Source: Paludibacteraceae bacterium (lineage in GTDB: Bacteria; Bacteroidota; Bacteroidia; Bacteroidales; Paludibacteraceae). Taken from it: a DNA stretch of 9,702 nucleotides. The notes beneath the pieces were generated by a model. That model was not told the origin of the DNA. It made no database searches and worked only from the letters and a program-made list of their open reading frames with translations. Shown here in pieces: positions 1 through 6,342 of the stretch; position 1 is the first letter of the stretch; each line of letters opens with the position of its first letter. The stretch is taken from positions 1-9,702 of the forward strand of contig JAFYMM010000203.1 of the NCBI GenBank assembly GCA_017550055.1, given 5' to 3'. A program made the translations under genes and the position numbers.

Positions 1-76
1 AATGCACACAGAATTGGATGCAGAACAATTGGAGTATATATGTTGTTGTTTGAGAGAAGACAATATAACAGAATAA
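1..76 (+). CDS. C-terminal end of a DegT/DnrJ/EryC1-type aminotransferase (WbpE-like), partial
   Basis: Only the last 24 codons are in the window, read in the frame starting at base 2 and ending with TAA at 74-76. The peptide begins MHTELDAEQLEYI, which resembles the typical C-terminus of PLP-dependent sugar-nucleotide aminotransferases of the DegT/DnrJ/EryC1/StrS family (usually LPMHTE-x-[DE]-EQ-x-Y-[IV]). The frame is short, so the call rests on this motif plus context: the next sugar gene downstream is a WbpB-like dehydrogenase, and WbpE, the aminotransferase that acts on the WbpB product, belongs to this family. If so, it would aminate UDP-2-acetamido-2-deoxy-3-oxo-glucuronate in the cytoplasm using glutamate. 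The specific WbpE role is inferred; the family is likely. Confidence 0.68.
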   Translation, partial: MHTELDAEQLEYICCCLREDNITE

Positions 77-88
77 TATAATTTTTTT

Positions 89-128
89 AAGACAGAACAA
101 CATAATTTTTTAAGACAGAATAACATAA
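89..128 (+). repeat. Two tandem copies of a 17-bp unit (forward orientation)
   Basis: AAGACAGAACAACATAA (89-105) and AAGACAGAATAACATAA (112-128) differ at one base and are separated by six T/A-rich bases. A more degenerate copy may lie at 57-80. Reverse-complement versions of the same unit occur at 239-263 and 282-298, so the spacer before the GxxExxY gene is an imperfect inverted array. Confidence 0.75.
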
Positions 129-159
129 TGATATAAATTTTGTTTTTCTATCCACTAAA

Positions 160-187
160 AGAAGACAAAATAACATAATAACATAAA
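160..187 (+). repeat. Repeat module A, upstream copy
   Basis: This 28-base stretch, starting AGAAGACAAAATAACATAA, matches 714-741 at 27 of 28 positions by direct reading. It lies before the GxxExxY gene while its partner lies just after it, so it is part of a flanking direct-repeat set. The AAGACAAA core (162-169) can also pair with TTTGTCTT at 199-206, giving a local hairpin. Confidence 0.8.
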
Positions 188-238
188 CTTTAATTTTATT
201 TGTCTTTTTTTCAAGATATAATAATATGATAAGATAAA

Positions 239-263
239 TTATGTTCTTCTGTTCTTCTGTCTT
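239..263 (+). repeat. Repeat module C, upstream copy (tandem GTTCTTCT)
   Basis: These 25 bases begin TTATGTTCTTCTGTTCTTCT and contain two adjacent GTTCTTCT octamers. They match 783-807, immediately before the wbpB-like gene, at 24 of 25 positions. The module is also the approximate reverse complement of the 17-bp units at 89-128, so transcripts could fold between the two. Confidence 0.8.
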
Positions 264-285
264 CTAAAAAAAATAATGTTTTTAT

Positions 286-316
286 GTTCTTTTGTCTTAA
301 ACTAAAAATAAATAAC
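286..316 (+). repeat. Repeat module B, upstream copy, abutting the GxxExxY start
   Basis: These 31 bases contain TGTCTTAAACTAAAAA and match 746-776 at 28 of 31 positions. The module ends one base before the GxxExxY ATG at 318, so the untranslated leader of that gene is itself repeat sequence. No Shine-Dalgarno is visible; the A-rich leader is normal for Bacteroidota. Confidence 0.82.
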
Positions 317-317
317 T

Positions 318-704
318 ATGGATATTGAAGAATTGGTTAAGGAAATTGTTGATGCTGCTTTTCAAGTTAAAAAGAGGTTAGTGCCGGGTTTTTTAGAGTC
401 GATATACGAAAAGGCATTGATAATAGAGTTGACAGAGAGAGGATTAGAGGTTGAATCGCAAGTTCCAATAGAAGTTGATTATAAGGGGCATGTGATAGGA
501 GAGTTTAAGTTGGATTTATTAGTGGAGAATCAAGTAATTGTAGAGGTAAAAGCTGTTAATCAATTGTTGTCTGTGCATAATTTACAGTTGGTTAATTATT
601 TGACTGCAGCACATAAAGATGTGGGTTTGCTTATTAATTTTGGGGAGGAACAGTTTGTTGCCAAACGTAAATATCGTTTATATACACCAACAAAAAATAA
701 ATAA
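318..704 (+). CDS. GxxExxY protein (PD-(D/E)XK nuclease-like family, function unknown)
   Basis: This is a full-length member (128 aa) of the GxxExxY family. The name motif is at G24-x-x-E27-x-x-Y30. A nuclease-fold-like core follows: D66 in a hydrophobic strand (KLDLLV), then E76-V-K78 in IVEVKAV, matching the D...ExK pattern of PD-(D/E)XK proteins. Q90 and Y94 (LQLVNYL) and GLLINFG at 103-109 are also typical of the family. There is no signal peptide or membrane segment, so it should be cytoplasmic. Members occur in many Bacteroidota and their role is not established; nuclease activity is suggested only by the fold pattern. The gene sits between a sugar aminotransferase and a wbpB-like gene, flanked on both sides by matching repeats, which suggests it arrived as a unit. 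The start at 318 gives the family's usual N-terminus, followed by a helix (DIEELVKEIVDAAFQV). Confidence 0.93.
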   Translation: MDIEELVKEIVDAAFQVKKRLVPGFLESIYEKALIIELTERGLEVESQVPIEVDYKGHVIGEFKLDLLVENQVIVEVKAVNQLLSVHNLQLVNYLTAAHKDVGLLINFGEEQFVAKRKYRLYTPTKNK

Positions 705-713
705 GAAGATTAT

Positions 714-741
714 AGAAGACAAAATAACATAAAAACATAAA
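714..741 (+). repeat. Repeat module A, downstream copy
   Basis: The module matches 160-187 at 27 of 28 positions. Its GAAGACAAAAT (715-725) can pair with ATTTTGTTCTTC (741-752) with one bulged T, forming an 11-bp hairpin with a 15-base loop just after the GxxExxY stop. The hairpin lacks a following U-tract, so it is not a classical terminator. Confidence 0.8.
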
Positions 742-745
742 TTTT

Positions 746-776
746 GTTCTTCTGTCTTAAACTAAAAACAAGTAAC
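746..776 (+). repeat. Repeat module B, downstream copy
   Basis: The module matches 286-316 at 28 of 31 positions, including the TGTCTTAAACTAAAAA core. Upstream, this module leads directly into an ATG. Here it is followed by module C and then the wbpB-like start, as though a leader had been duplicated. Confidence 0.82.
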
Positions 777-782
777 GAGGGA

Positions 783-807
783 TTATGTTCTTTTGTTCTT
801 CTGTCTT
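783..807 (+). repeat. Repeat module C, downstream copy, before the wbpB-like gene
   Basis: The module matches 239-263 at 24 of 25 positions. It ends 12 bases before the ATG at 820, so the wbpB-like gene has the same kind of GTTCTT/GTCTT leader as the GxxExxY gene. Confidence 0.78.
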
Positions 808-819
808 TTTAAATAAATT

Positions 820-1785
820 ATGAAAAATTTTGCGTTGATTGGGGTGGCGGGATATATTGCGCCACGACATTTGAGAGCTATCAAAGATACTGGCAATCGT
901 TTGGTTGCGGCGTATGATAAATTTGATAGTGTCGGTATCATGGATTCGTTTTTCCCTGAAGCGTCGTTCTTTACTGAGCAAGAGTTATTTGACCGTCATT
1001 GTACGAAATTGCATCGTACGGGTAATGCGATTGATTTTGTGAGTATATGTACGCCTAATTATTTGCATGATGCACATATGCGTTATGGATTGCGTCTTGG
1101 TGCAGATGTGATTTGTGAGAAACCGCTTGTGTTGAATCCATGGAATGTGGATGCCTTGAAAGAGGTGGAAAAAGAGACAGGGAAAAGAGTATATACTATT
1201 TTGCAATTGAGATTGCATCAATCAATTCGCGACTTGAAAGCGAAGATTGATGCAGGTCCGAAAGATAAGATATATGACGTGGATTTGACATACATTACTT
1301 CGCGTGGTAATTGGTATTATACGAGTTGGAAAGGCGATGTGCGAAAGAGTGGTGGTGTGGCTACGAATATTGGTGTGCACTTCTACGATATGTTGCAATG
1401 GGTGTTTGGTAAGGTGACACGCAATGTGGTGCATGTGTCGTCGCATGACCGTGTGGCAGGATATTTAGAGTTGGAGAAGGCTCGTGTGCGTTATTTCCTT
1501 AGTATCAATGCCGATAATTTGCCAGAGAATGCGGTGCAAGGTGAGAAACGTACGTTCAGATTGATAAATATTGATGGAGAAGAGTTTGAATTTAGTGAGG
1601 GTTTCACAGAATTGCATACTGAAAGTTATCGTGATATTCTTAGTGGTGGAGGTTTTGGTATAGAAGATGCACGTATGGCGATAAATACTGTATATGATAT
1701 TCGCAATGCTATGCCTATAGGTTTGAAAGGAGATTATCATCCGTTGGCGAAATTGCCATTGGCAAAACATCCGTTTGGGTGGTAA
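820..1785 (+). CDS. wbpB: UDP-N-acetylglucosaminuronate 3-dehydrogenase, Gfo/Idh/MocA family (WbpB/WlbA-like)
   Basis: This 321-aa cytoplasmic oxidoreductase resembles WbpB/WlbA, which oxidise C3 of UDP-GlcNAc-uronic acid with NAD+ so that WbpE can aminate it, on the route to 2,3-diamino-uronic acids of O-antigen. The N-terminal Rossmann part has a G8-x-x-G11 loop in LIGVAGYIAPRHL. SICTPNYLHDAH lies at 76-86. The family EKP motif is E100-K101-P102, with K101 the expected catalytic lysine, followed by LVLNPWN and VYTILQLRLH (124-133). The C-terminal part carries SGGVATNIGVHFYD (177-190), with H187 and D190 in the active-site region. Length is normal for the family. The start at 820 follows an A/T-rich leader derived from the repeat cluster. 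The preceding aminotransferase fragment supports the WbpB role; the GxxExxY unit separates the two. Family assignment is firm, and substrate is well supported but not proven. Confidence 0.88.
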   Translation: MKNFALIGVAGYIAPRHLRAIKDTGNRLVAAYDKFDSVGIMDSFFPEASFFTEQELFDRHCTKLHRTGNAIDFVSICTPNYLHDAHMRYGLRLGADVICEKPLVLNPWNVDALKEVEKETGKRVYTILQLRLHQSIRDLKAKIDAGPKDKIYDVDLTYITSRGNWYYTSWKGDVRKSGGVATNIGVHFYDMLQWVFGKVTRNVVHVSSHDRVAGYLELEKARVRYFLSINADNLPENAVQGEKRTFRLINIDGEEFEFSEGFTELHTESYRDILSGGGFGIEDARMAINTVYDIRNAMPIGLKGDYHPLAKLPLAKHPFGW

Positions 1786-1811
1786 CGCATTTTTAAGGCA
1801 AGGCACATAAT

Positions 1812-1847
1812 AAAAACAGCCCGAATTGAAAAATTCGGGCTGTTTTT
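1812..1847. terminator. Bidirectional rho-independent terminator
   Basis: A perfect 16-bp stem, arm AAAAACAGCCCGAATT (1812-1827), closes on a GAAA tetraloop (1828-1831). The GC-rich core is flanked by A5 and T5, so each strand reads stem then U-tract. It lies between the convergent wbpB-like gene (stop at 1785) and the M16 peptidase gene (stop at 1873) and should end transcription from both sides. Confidence 0.95.
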
Positions 1848-1872
1848 GTATATAGTCAGTTGACAGTTGTCA

Positions 1873-4677
1873 TTATTCTTGTGGAAGCATTACAACTTCT
1901 ACTACGTTGCCTTGTTTTACGAGGGCTTTGAGAGTTTTTTGGATTGATTTAGCATTTACGCCTTCGAGAGCTTTTTTGTAGTCTTTAGCGTAGTTGATGC
2001 CATTGTTGTAGTAGCGGTTAAGGATTGTGCCCCACCAGCTGTTAGTTTCCATATCTTCGGCAAGAGAAGTGAGACGGCTTTCTTTAGCTTTTTGGAGGTC
2101 GTCGGCACGTGGACCATTTTCAATAATTTCCATCACTTCTTTGTGGATGATAGAGATGAGTTTTTGTTGTTTTTCTGGGTCTGTGTCGAATTGCATAAGA
2201 AGAACTGCTTGTTCAGTTGGGTCTTCCATTACATAGCCTGCACAACCTACACCGTATGAGCCACCTTCTTTTTCACGGATGCTTTCGAGATAGCGAGTGC
2301 CAAGGATGTCGCCAATGATAGCCATGTTGAGACGATTAGCAAGAGTAGCTTTCATTTTGCCAGAGTAAACAATGCGGTTAGAGGCAGTTTTTGTTTCCAT
2401 CTCTTTAGTGAAGTAGTTGTTTACTTTGCCTTTTGGATAGCGAACACCGTGGTCAGTATATTTTTCACGAGATTTGTCAGTTTTGAGACCACCGAGCCAT
2501 GTGCAGATGAGTTGGCGAGTAGCTTCGTCGTTAGGGTTGATGTTACCGATGAATGTAACGAGGAAGTCGGCAGGGTTAGCGAAACGTTCTTTGTAGATAG
2601 CAATAGCGCGTTGTTGGTCAACTTTTTTGAGGAAGTCGAGGTTGACGATAAGTTCGCGAGCGTGGTGTGAAGCGATAGTTTGTGCAATGCTATCTTGGAA
2701 TGCAGATTTAGGATTTTTGTCGCGAGCAGCCAATTGAGTTTCGAGCATAGAGATGAGAGATTGGTATGCTTGATCGTCTTGGCGAGGCGATGTGAGATAG
2801 AGATATACACATTGCATCATAGATTCAAAATCTTTCACTGTAGTAGATGCAGAGATAGCTTCGCGATAGTCATCGATGCTAGGTTGAACAGAGAAGTTTT
2901 TACCAGTAAGAGCCTTTTGGAGTTCGAGGTAAGAGAATTCGCCGATACCATTGTAAGCAATGATAGATGTAGCCATTGAAGCAGAAGGGAGGTCTTCGAG
3001 AGAAACTTTGCTGAGTCCACCTTCTGATTGCATAGACATTGTGATTTGGTCTTTTTTGTATTCAGTAGGTTTGATAACTACTTTGATACCATTAGAAAGA
3101 GTCCATTCTGTAGTACCGAGAGCTTTGTTGTATTTTTCTTTTACGATAGAACCAGCTGTAGGAGCAGTTTCAACCAATGGGCGATCGAAAGTTTCTTCTA
3201 CTGGAGCTTCGATTTCAGATGCTTTTACAGCATTGAAGATTTCGAGGGCTTCTTCTTTTGTAGGTACGCTTACGATGTCGCTATTTTCTTTACCAATATA
3301 GCTGATAATGATATTGTTGTCAGTGATGTATTGTTGAACTAATTGGTTGATGATAGCAACAGGAAGTTGAGGAAGAACAGCTTTAGCATATTCGTATTCA
3401 AATTCGATACCAGGGATTGGTTCGCCATCAAGGTAATGACGATAGCATTCTTGAGCATAGCTTTGGCTTTTACGAGTTGAACGTTCGTTGTAAGCACGTT
3501 CTACGTTAGCGAGATAGTCAGTTTTAGCACGTTCGAATTCAGAAGCAGTAAAGCCGTAGCGTTTGATTTTTTCAACTTGAGTGAACATATCAGACATAGA
3601 AGCTTTTTCTTTACCATCTTTAGGGATTGTGATGAATTCGAAAGCATCAGTTTCGCCAAGTTGGTTGCCATAGCCACCCATTGCTTGGATGAAGTTAGCA
3701 TTAGGGTCCATTGTGATTTCATCGATACGATATGAAATCATTTGACGAATAAGAGAGTTGATTACAGACATAAGGTAGCCTTGGTCTGTAGCTCTTAATT
3801 CGAAAGGCATTGTTGGGTGGAGGAATTCTATAGCAAGTTGTGTGAATTGAGCCTCTTTGTCAGTGTAGATAGCTACGATAGGAGCAGCATTTGTAGGAAG
3901 TGAATAGCGAGGACGTTCGCCACGGTTAGAACGTGCAGGGATTGGAGAGAAGAGATCGATGATTTTTTTCTCCATTTTGTCAACGTCGATATCACCAACT
4001 ACAACAACGCATTGGAGGTCTGGACCGTACCAAAGTTCGTAGTAATCGCGGAGAGCTTGGTATGTGAAGTTGTTGATTACGGCAGTGTCGCCAATAACGT
4101 CGCGTTTAGCATATTGTGAACCTGGATATTTCACTTTGTTGCCTTCGCGCCACATACGGCGTTGAGCAGTGTTGCCTTGACGCCATTCTTCGCGAATTAC
4201 ACCACGTTCGTTGTCGATTTCAGCTTCTTGAAGAGCGATAGCGCATGACCAATCGTGGAGAACGAGGAGAGCACTGTCGAGGATTTCAGGGCGAGTAGGC
4301 ACGTTAGAAAGACGATAAACAGTTTCGTCGAGCGATGTATAGGCATTGATACTGCTACCGAAACCTACACCAACAGATTCGAAGTAGTTGATGAGAAGTT
4401 TGTCAGGGAAGTTTTTAGTACCATTGAAAGCCATGTGCTCGAGGAAGTGAGCAAGACCATTTTGGTGGTCTTCTTCGAGGATTGCACCTACGGCTTGTGC
4501 GATGTGGAATTCGCAACGTTCTTTAGGTTGGTTGTTGTAACGAATGTAATAAGTGAGACCATTTTCGAGAACTCCCATGCGAACATTAGTGTCGATAGGA
4601 AGAGGTTGAGGCTGTTGAGCCATTAAACCTGCTGCAGCAAATAGGAGGGCTGCAAAGAGAGATAATACTTTTTTCAT
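1873..4677 (-). CDS. Exported M16-family zinc metallopeptidase (pitrilysin/insulinase-like, two-unit)
   Basis: This 934-aa peptidase starts with a Sec signal peptide (basic MKK, hydrophobic 4-18, likely cleavage after LMA at 18-20) and has no lipobox, so it should be soluble in the periplasm. The M16 inverted zinc motif is H77-F-L-E80-H81, with the third ligand expected at E157 in DNERGVIREE, the usual distance away. The first M16 pair spans about residues 30-250 (active) and 260-460. The second half has an inactive M16 unit from about 515-730 and a final domain carrying R801-E-x-E-G-G-S-Y808, the conserved R/Y pair that binds substrate in the partner domain. The length fits two M16 pairs in one chain. 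The family degrades peptides and unfolded proteins within a closed chamber. The gene is monocistronic, with its own promoter at 4741-4772 and a strong terminator downstream. The exact substrate is unknown. Confidence 0.95.
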   Translation of the reverse strand: MKKVLSLFAALLFAAAGLMAQQPQPLPIDTNVRMGVLENGLTYYIRYNNQPKERCEFHIAQAVGAILEEDHQNGLAHFLEHMAFNGTKNFPDKLLINYFESVGVGFGSSINAYTSLDETVYRLSNVPTRPEILDSALLVLHDWSCAIALQEAEIDNERGVIREEWRQGNTAQRRMWREGNKVKYPGSQYAKRDVIGDTAVINNFTYQALRDYYELWYGPDLQCVVVVGDIDVDKMEKKIIDLFSPIPARSNRGERPRYSLPTNAAPIVAIYTDKEAQFTQLAIEFLHPTMPFELRATDQGYLMSVINSLIRQMISYRIDEITMDPNANFIQAMGGYGNQLGETDAFEFITIPKDGKEKASMSDMFTQVEKIKRYGFTASEFERAKTDYLANVERAYNERSTRKSQSYAQECYRHYLDGEPIPGIEFEYEYAKAVLPQLPVAIINQLVQQYITDNNIIISYIGKENSDIVSVPTKEEALEIFNAVKASEIEAPVEETFDRPLVETAPTAGSIVKEKYNKALGTTEWTLSNGIKVVIKPTEYKKDQITMSMQSEGGLSKVSLEDLPSASMATSIIAYNGIGEFSYLELQKALTGKNFSVQPSIDDYREAISASTTVKDFESMMQCVYLYLTSPRQDDQAYQSLISMLETQLAARDKNPKSAFQDSIAQTIASHHARELIVNLDFLKKVDQQRAIAIYKERFANPADFLVTFIGNINPNDEATRQLICTWLGGLKTDKSREKYTDHGVRYPKGKVNNYFTKEMETKTASNRIVYSGKMKATLANRLNMAIIGDILGTRYLESIREKEGGSYGVGCAGYVMEDPTEQAVLLMQFDTDPEKQQKLISIIHKEVMEIIENGPRADDLQKAKESRLTSLAEDMETNSWWGTILNRYYNNGINYAKDYKKALEGVNAKSIQKTLKALVKQGNVVEVVMLPQE

Positions 4678-4740
4678 AATATTTTATTTAGTTGTTGATT
4701 GTTTTGTTTGAATTATCTGACTTGTCAGACTTTCACGATG

Positions 4741-4772
4741 CAAAGTAACACAAAAAATCTTGAATTACCAAA
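4741..4772 (-). promoter_or_regulatory. Bacteroidota-type promoter for the M16 peptidase gene
   Basis: On the minus strand the -33 box is TTTG (complement of 4769-4772) and the -7 box is TTACTTTG (complement of 4741-4748), one mismatch from TAnnTTTG. The gap is 20 bases, within the 19-21 expected for the Bacteroidota primary sigma factor. Transcription would start near 4734, leaving a leader of about 55 bases before the ATG at 4677. Confidence 0.65.
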
Positions 4773-4821
4773 TATTTTATCGAAAAACGATAAAAATTAT
4801 GTTTTTTTAGTAATTCAAGAT
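4757..4821. promoter_or_regulatory. Nested inverted repeats overlapping the M16 promoter
   Basis: The outer arms ATCTTGAATTAC (4757-4768) and GTAATTCAAGAT (4810-4821) are perfect 12-base complements. Inside is TTTTATCG (4775-4782), a 5-A loop, and CGATAAAA (4788-4795). The left outer arm lies between the -33 and -7 boxes, so this could be an operator, with repressor binding blocking the polymerase. No regulator gene is in the window, and it may be only structured spacer. Confidence 0.5.
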
Positions 4822-4858
4822 ACTTTAAGGGTATGTTTATGTTTTCCCTTTGGTCGTG

Positions 4859-4912
4859 ATTTTTGCTACGCTCGGCAATTTAGACTTAATTGCTCTCGCT
4901 TATTGCAAAAAT
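4859..4912. other. Weak nested inverted repeat downstream of the efflux operon
   Basis: ATTTTTGC (4859-4866) pairs with GCAAAAAT (4905-4912), and inside it GCAATT (4875-4880) pairs with AATTGC (4888-4893). It lies after the stop of the outer-membrane gene but lacks a clear U-tract on that strand, so it is at best a non-canonical terminator. Confidence 0.3.
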
Positions 4913-4966
4913 TCGTATATCCTTCGTATATGTTTCGTATATCCTTCGTATATGTTTCGTAGAGTC
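4912..4966. repeat. Tandem array of 11-bp units (TTCGTATATSY)
   Basis: Five head-to-tail units start at 4912, 4923, 4934, 4945 and 4956. They alternate TTCGTATATCC, TTCGTATATGT, TTCGTATATCC, TTCGTATATGT, and end with the degenerate TTCGTAGAGTC, so the array is also two perfect 22-bp repeats. It ends two bases before the stop codon of the outer-membrane gene (4969-4971), within its 3' untranslated region. Confidence 0.9.
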
Positions 4967-4968
4967 TT

Positions 4969-6342
4969 TTATTTTTTATTCTGCCAACCACCTCCAAGGG
5001 ATTTGTAGAGTTCTATTATGGCTATATTTTCGTTGCAAATGGCATCTGATAGGTTGATTTTAGCATTTAGATAGCTGCGCTGTGCGTGAAGAACATCAAT
5101 GTAGTTAATTTGTCCGTTTATATATTGTACATGTGCTAAATCGAGATATTTTTTTGTTGCATTTCTGAGATTTTCCATTAGTTCGACTTGTTTGTTGGCA
5201 GAAGAATAGGATATAACTGCATTATTTACCTCTTTGAATGCTTGTAATACTTTCTTTTCGTATTGATAGCGTTCGGCATCGTAAGCTTGGATGGCAGCAT
5301 CGTAGTTGGCTTTGCGTTTGCCAAAAGCAAATAGAGGGGCCGTTAGTTCGCTTAAGGCGTAGGTGAGAGGGGCAGTGAAGAAACCTTTGAAAGCAGTATT
5401 TTCCAATCCACCTTCTAAATTTATTATAAAACGTGGAAATCTTTCAGCCCACGAGTATCCTACTTTAGCCATTTGGGCTTTTAGTGATTGTTCGGCTGCT
5501 GTTATGTCGGGGCGACGTTTTATTAAGTCGGAAGGAATGCCTAAGTGTAGGATATTTATTGAGATTTCGTGTCGTTGGATTTTTGAACGCAGTATGTCGG
5601 ATGGCATTTTGCCTGTAAGGAGAGAGATTTCGTTCTCCTTCATTTTAATTTGGCGTTGTACGTTAGGGATTAGTGCTGCGGTAGAGGCATATTCTACTTG
5701 AGCTTGTTCATAAGGGATTTTGGAAGTTAAGCCACCCATGAATCTTAAGCGAGCTTTGTTACGGTCTTCTTCGCGAGTTTTGAGTGTTCGGGTTAAGATT
5801 TCCAATTTGTTGTCGAGAGCCATTAGTTGATAGTAGGAAGATGCAATTTCGGCAATGAGAGTCATTTGTAGAGCCTTTTGGCCTTCGACGGATTCGAGAT
5901 AGTTGGCAAGAGCCTCCTTTTTTGCCCAACGTATGCGACCAAAGAGGTCGGCCTCCCAAGAGATAGTGAGTTTTGTCCCTATTTCTAAATCAATGGTTTG
6001 ATTGTTGCTTGAGAGGTTGTGGGTTTCGTGTTCGATGTAGCCTTTTGCTCCAACGTCAAAGAGATAGTTGGCCTTGGCGATTTGGTGTAATTTCTCTAAT
6101 TCTCGAATTCGGGCAGTTGCGCTTAATAAATCTTTGTTGTATGTAAGAGTTTGATTTATTAAGTCTTGGAGTAGGGGGTCGGTGAATATCTCAGACCAGT
6201 GAATGTCGGCGATACAAGCAGAGTCGGCCTCTATGATGTTTGTGAATTGGTTGGGTAGAGGAATTTCAGGTTCGATACATTTTTTGTGTATCGAACAACT
6301 GCTACATACGATGAGGAGAGTGAGAATTATTTGTGGTTTCAT
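4969..6342 (-). CDS. TolC-like outer-membrane efflux lipoprotein, NodT/OprM family
   Basis: This 457-aa protein is a full-length outer-membrane factor that would form a trimeric exit channel for an efflux or secretion pump. The N-terminus is a short hydrophobic signal ending in CSSC, with C16 the probable lipidated cysteine; S14-S15 before it suit a relaxed Bacteroidota lipobox. The two repeated OEP halves are visible: the first contains WEADLFGRIRWAKKEA (129-143), the second begins near DLIKRRPDITAAEQSL (272-287), the family's RRPDI signature, followed by RFPRF. SLGGGW at 448-453 is the typical C-terminal end of NodT members. The start overlaps the adaptor stop by 4 bp (ATGA at 6342-6339), so the two are translationally coupled. 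No pump gene lies nearby, so the inner-membrane partner must be encoded elsewhere. The substrate is unknown. Confidence 0.93.
   Translation of the reverse strand: MKPQIILTLLIVCSSCSIHKKCIEPEIPLPNQFTNIIEADSACIADIHWSEIFTDPLLQDLINQTLTYNKDLLSATARIRELEKLHQIAKANYLFDVGAKGYIEHETHNLSSNNQTIDLEIGTKLTISWEADLFGRIRWAKKEALANYLESVEGQKALQMTLIAEIASSYYQLMALDNKLEILTRTLKTREEDRNKARLRFMGGLTSKIPYEQAQVEYASTAALIPNVQRQIKMKENEISLLTGKMPSDILRSKIQRHEISINILHLGIPSDLIKRRPDITAAEQSLKAQMAKVGYSWAERFPRFIINLEGGLENTAFKGFFTAPLTYALSELTAPLFAFGKRKANYDAAIQAYDAERYQYEKKVLQAFKEVNNAVISYSSANKQVELMENLRNATKKYLDLAHVQYINGQINYIDVLHAQRSYLNAKINLSDAICNENIAIIELYKSLGGGWQNKK

Larger units (their letters stand above)
160..776 (+). mobile_element. Candidate repeat-flanked GxxExxY insertion unit
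   Basis: The GxxExxY gene is bracketed by two repeat modules in the same order on each side: A (160-187) and B (286-316) upstream, A' (714-741) and B' (746-776) downstream. A third module C lies at 239-263 and again at 783-807. No transposase or recombinase is present. The flanking repeats could mark a duplicated, cassette-like or MITE-like unit, or a family of spacer repeats with which these genes are associated. The exact ends and mechanism are inferred, so confidence that this is mobile is low. Confidence 0.35.

Noticed and set aside
89..298. CRISPR array
   Set aside because: The units are AT-rich, irregularly spaced and present in both orientations, with no uniform spacers or cas genes.
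714..757. Rho-independent terminator after the GxxExxY gene
   Set aside because: The stem is AT-rich with a bulge and a 15-base loop, and no U-tract follows.
1465..1806. Open frame on the - strand inside the wbpB-like gene
   Set aside because: It is antisense to a well-conserved coding region and runs into the terminator; composition is His/Ile/Thr-rich as expected of a shadow frame.
2421..2810. Ser/Leu/Thr-rich frame on the - strand
   Set aside because: It is another frame within the M16 gene, whose own frame holds the conserved family residues.
4255..4626. 123-codon frame on the + strand
   Set aside because: It is antisense to the N-terminal M16 domain that carries HxxEH; no independent motif.
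4699..4962. Open frame of 87 codons on the + strand
   Set aside because: It spans the M16 promoter, nested dyads and the 11-bp array; the peptide is Phe/Tyr/Cys-rich with no recognisable domain.
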